Of a DNA stretch of 33,656 nucleotides, positions 31,703 through 33,656 are shown one piece after another. The position numbers and the translations under genes were made by a program. The stretch covers positions 1 to 33,656 of the forward strand of contig CBRG010000193.1 of assembly GCA_000470535.1 (NCBI GenBank). The letters are read 5' to 3'. The notes beneath the pieces were generated by a model that was not told where the DNA came from, made no database searches, and saw nothing but the letters and a program-made list of their open reading frames with translations. Origin of the DNA: Streptomyces sp. AW19M42. GTDB taxonomy: Bacteria; Actinomycetota; Actinomycetes; Streptomycetales; Streptomycetaceae. The first letter of the stretch is position 1; every line of letters starts with the position of its first letter.

Positions 31703-33656
31703 TCAGCCGGTGCCGTGCTCCCCGGCCGTGCAGCGCTCGCGCATGGACCGCAGATACGCCACGTGGTACTCGGCGCTCTGGCCGCTCAGCGTCGTGATCG
31801 CCGCCTCGACCAGGGGGCGTGCGGCGGCGGTGTCCGACTCGTCCAGCCAGGTCTCGGCCAGGTCGGTCAGCGTCCGGGCCGTGTTGTACGTGTCGCCGCC
31901 GGCCCGGAAGTGACGCAGCGCCGTCCCGAGCCGGCCCCTGGACTCCGCGAACCTGCCGAGACCGCGCAGGGCGCGGCCCCGATGGCGTTCCAGCAGGGCG
32001 CGTGCGCGGGGGACGTCGGCGGTTCCCTCGTCGTCCGCCCGGACCGTGACCAGCACCGCGTCCGCCTCCTCGAAGCACTCGTACGCCTCCTGGAAGCGCC
32101 ATTGCCGAAGCCTCAGCAGTCCGAGGAACTCCGTCGCAGACGCGTGGCCCCGCTTGTGCCCCGCCGCCTCCTCCGCCCGCGCGGCCGCGAGCGCCTCCGT
32201 CTCGGCCTCGTCCCAGAGGCGCAGTTCGGTGAGCGTGTGCGCGAGTTGGGCGTGCAGTGCTCCCGCGTCCGCGCTTCCGGGCAGGTGTGCGTCCGCGAGC
32301 CGTGCTCCGACACGCAGGGCGGGCAGCAGCGTCTCGTGGCGGCCGGCCTTGAGCTGCAGCGGCCACAGGGCGCGGCACAGTCGTACGGCTGAGGCCGGGT
32401 CGCCGGACTCCTCTGCACAGTGGACTGCCTGGATCAGGTTGCCGGACTCGGCGATCAGCGCGTCGAGCGCCTCGCCCCGGCTTTCGAAGGCCGGAGATTC
32501 GCCGGTGCCCGTGGGCGCGGGGACCCGCCAGCTCTCGGGCAGTGCCTGGTGCGCCGCGGATGTCGACAGGTCGACGTACCAGCGCAGGGCCCGCCCCATG
32601 GCGGCCGAGCAGCCGGCGATGCCGTCCTCCTGTACGGCGACGGACTCGGCATGTCCGCGGACCGCCGGTCGGTAGTGGTAGCGGGCCCGGCCGTCGGCAG
32701 TGGTGTTGCGCTCCAGCAGGAGCCCGTCCGCCAGTTCGTCCAGCCGCCGCTCGGCGTCCTCGGTCGTCACCCCGGCGACACGGGCGGCCACCGCCGCGTC
32801 CAGGGCGGGCCATTCGCGTACCGCCAGCAGGCGGTACAGCTTCGCCGTCCCCGGGTCCAATGCGCCGTAGGTGTCCTGCGCCGCCGCCCGTACGGGGTCG
32901 CCGCCGGCCGGCCTACCGGAGGCGGGTCCGGTGAGGCGGGGCGCTGCCGCGCGCAGGGCGTACGGCGATCCGCCGCACCGGGCGAGGACGGAGGGCAGGG
33001 TGGCGCGGGCCGCGGCGATCGCCGGCTTGTCCAGCAGCTGGGTCAGCAGCCGTACCGCGTCCTTGTCCGCCAGCGGGCCGACGGGCACGCGTACCGCATC
33101 GAGGCCGGGGAACGGACTGCGGGCCACCACGATCATGAACACGGCGGGCGCGGAGGTGAGGAGCGGCCGGATCTGGGCGGCCGAGTGCGCATGGTCGAGA
33201 ACGATCAGCAGCCGCAGGTCCGCCACACAGCCTCGGAAGAACTCGCTCAGCCGGTCGGCGGCGGTCGGCATCTCCTCGTCCGGCAGGCCGAGTTGGCGCA
33301 GCAGACCACGCAGCACGGTCCCGGTACCGCGCGCGGCGGAGGTGCCGCCCGCCAGATCCGCGTAGAGCTGACCGTCCGGGAACATGCCGGCCTGACGTAC
33401 TCCCCAGTGCACCGCCAGCGTGCTGGTGCCCATGCCTTCGGCGCCATGCACCAGGGCCAGCCTCGGGGTGCCGTCCGCGCGCCGCGACGCCTCGCGGTCG
33501 AGGCTCTTCAGCGCCTCCTTGCGGTCGGTGAAGAACCTTGTCGAGGCGGGCAGACCCGGCTGCCCGGCACGCGGTGTGAGGTCCGCGCCCCGGCCCGTGC
33601 CGCTCACCCGGCTCGCGAACGCCGTCCAGGAGGAGGCGAGCCGCGGGGCCTGGCGG
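31703..33656 (-). CDS. NB-ARC/TPR protein with degenerate P-loop (5' part outside window)
   Basis: A STAND-type protein related to the ATPase and TPR part of AfsR/SARP regulators. The NB-ARC region has FFTDRKEALKSLD, the P-loop position GAEGMGTSTLAVHWG, FPDGQLYADLAGG, Walker B LLIVLDHAHSAAQIRPLL and the GLPL-like CGGSPYALR. In the P-loop the catalytic lysine is replaced by threonine (codon 33425-33427), so ATP hydrolysis is doubtful. Helical TPR-like repeats (AGALHAQLAHTLTELRLWDE, ALRGLGRFAESRGRLGTALR) fill the C-terminus. A GTG at 33607 could start a 634-residue protein, but the frame stays open to the window edge (RQAPRLASSWTAFASR), so more N-terminal sequence is likely. It ends 6 bp from the convergent transferase gene. 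Confidence 0.85.
   Translation of the reverse strand, partial: RQAPRLASSWTAFASRVSGTGRGADLTPRAGQPGLPASTRFFTDRKEALKSLDREASRRADGTPRLALVHGAEGMGTSTLAVHWGVRQAGMFPDGQLYADLAGGTSAARGTGTVLRGLLRQLGLPDEEMPTAADRLSEFFRGCVADLRLLIVLDHAHSAAQIRPLLTSAPAVFMIVVARSPFPGLDAVRVPVGPLADKDAVRLLTQLLDKPAIAAARATLPSVLARCGGSPYALRAAAPRLTGPASGRPAGGDPVRAAAQDTYGALDPGTAKLYRLLAVREWPALDAAVAARVAGVTTEDAERRLDELADGLLLERNTTADGRARYHYRPAVRGHAESVAVQEDGIAGCSAAMGRALRWYVDLSTSAAHQALPESWRVPAPTGTGESPAFESRGEALDALIAESGNLIQAVHCAEESGDPASAVRLCRALWPLQLKAGRHETLLPALRVGARLADAHLPGSADAGALHAQLAHTLTELRLWDEAETEALAAARAEEAAGHKRGHASATEFLGLLRLRQWRFQEAYECFEEADAVLVTVRADDEGTADVPRARALLERHRGRALRGLGRFAESRGRLGTALRHFRAGGDTYNTARTLTDLAETWLDESDTAAARPLVEAAITTLSGQSAEYHVAYLRSMRERCTAGEHGTG

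Noticed and set aside
1..33656. Mobile elements, CRISPR arrays, tRNA or rRNA genes
   Set aside because: I saw no transposase or integrase motifs, no regularly spaced repeats and no cloverleaf or rRNA-like sequence in the window.

Overview
This is high-GC actinobacterial DNA, almost certainly Streptomyces or a close relative. The signs are very high third-position GC, frequent GTG starts, GTGA/ATGA translational coupling, Tat-dependent secreted proteins, a P450 pair of a type typical of streptomycetes, and an NB-ARC/TPR protein. I see no tRNA, rRNA, CRISPR array, integrase or transposase.

Layout. 1-2641: divergent xylose genes, xylA (cut by the left edge, minus) and xylB (plus), with paired candidate operators between them. 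2731-4829: a secreted von Willebrand factor A protein and its membrane-anchored partner, probably from a leaderless mRNA. 4886-6688: a TetR regulator and an SGNH esterase-like protein. 6943-7479: a secreted DUF4232 protein. 7539-23229: the centrepiece, a carbohydrate locus. On the minus strand it has a GH3 glycosidase and a YicI-type GH31 alpha-xylosidase. On the plus strand it has a Tat lipoprotein sugar-binding protein, two ABC permeases, GH42 beta-galactosidase, GH95 alpha-L-fucosidase and a secreted GH12 endoglucanase, ending in a strong hairpin. A convergent LacI-family repressor closes it. 23478-26026: two coupled P450 genes (CYP154-like and CYP157-like). 26165-26584: a small unknown protein. 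26907-28973: a Tat-exported phospholipase C. 29341-31696: a GtrA-family membrane protein and a GT-B-like putative transferase containing a 7-bp tandem repeat. 31703-33656: an NB-ARC/TPR protein, open at the right edge, with a degenerate P-loop.

How the genes fit together. The enzyme set matches stepwise breakdown of xyloglucan. Secreted GH12 cuts the glucan backbone and the ABC system imports the oligosaccharides. Cytoplasmic GH95, GH42, GH31 and GH3 then remove fucose, galactose, xylose and glucose, and XylA/XylB about 5 kb away channel the xylose to xylulose-5-phosphate. The importer has no ATPase gene, so it probably borrows the shared MsiK ATPase. A 14-bp palindrome, TCGAAGCGCTTCGA, occurs at four places only next to the promoters of the two divergent glycosidase operons and the lacI gene (three perfect copies, one with a single mismatch). 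This defines a compact, self-regulated local regulon. The xylAB pair lacks this box and has its own AATTTGTTC-containing sites. I infer a complete Streptomyces xyloglucan-utilisation locus. The substrate assignment is inference from the enzyme families and has not been tested.
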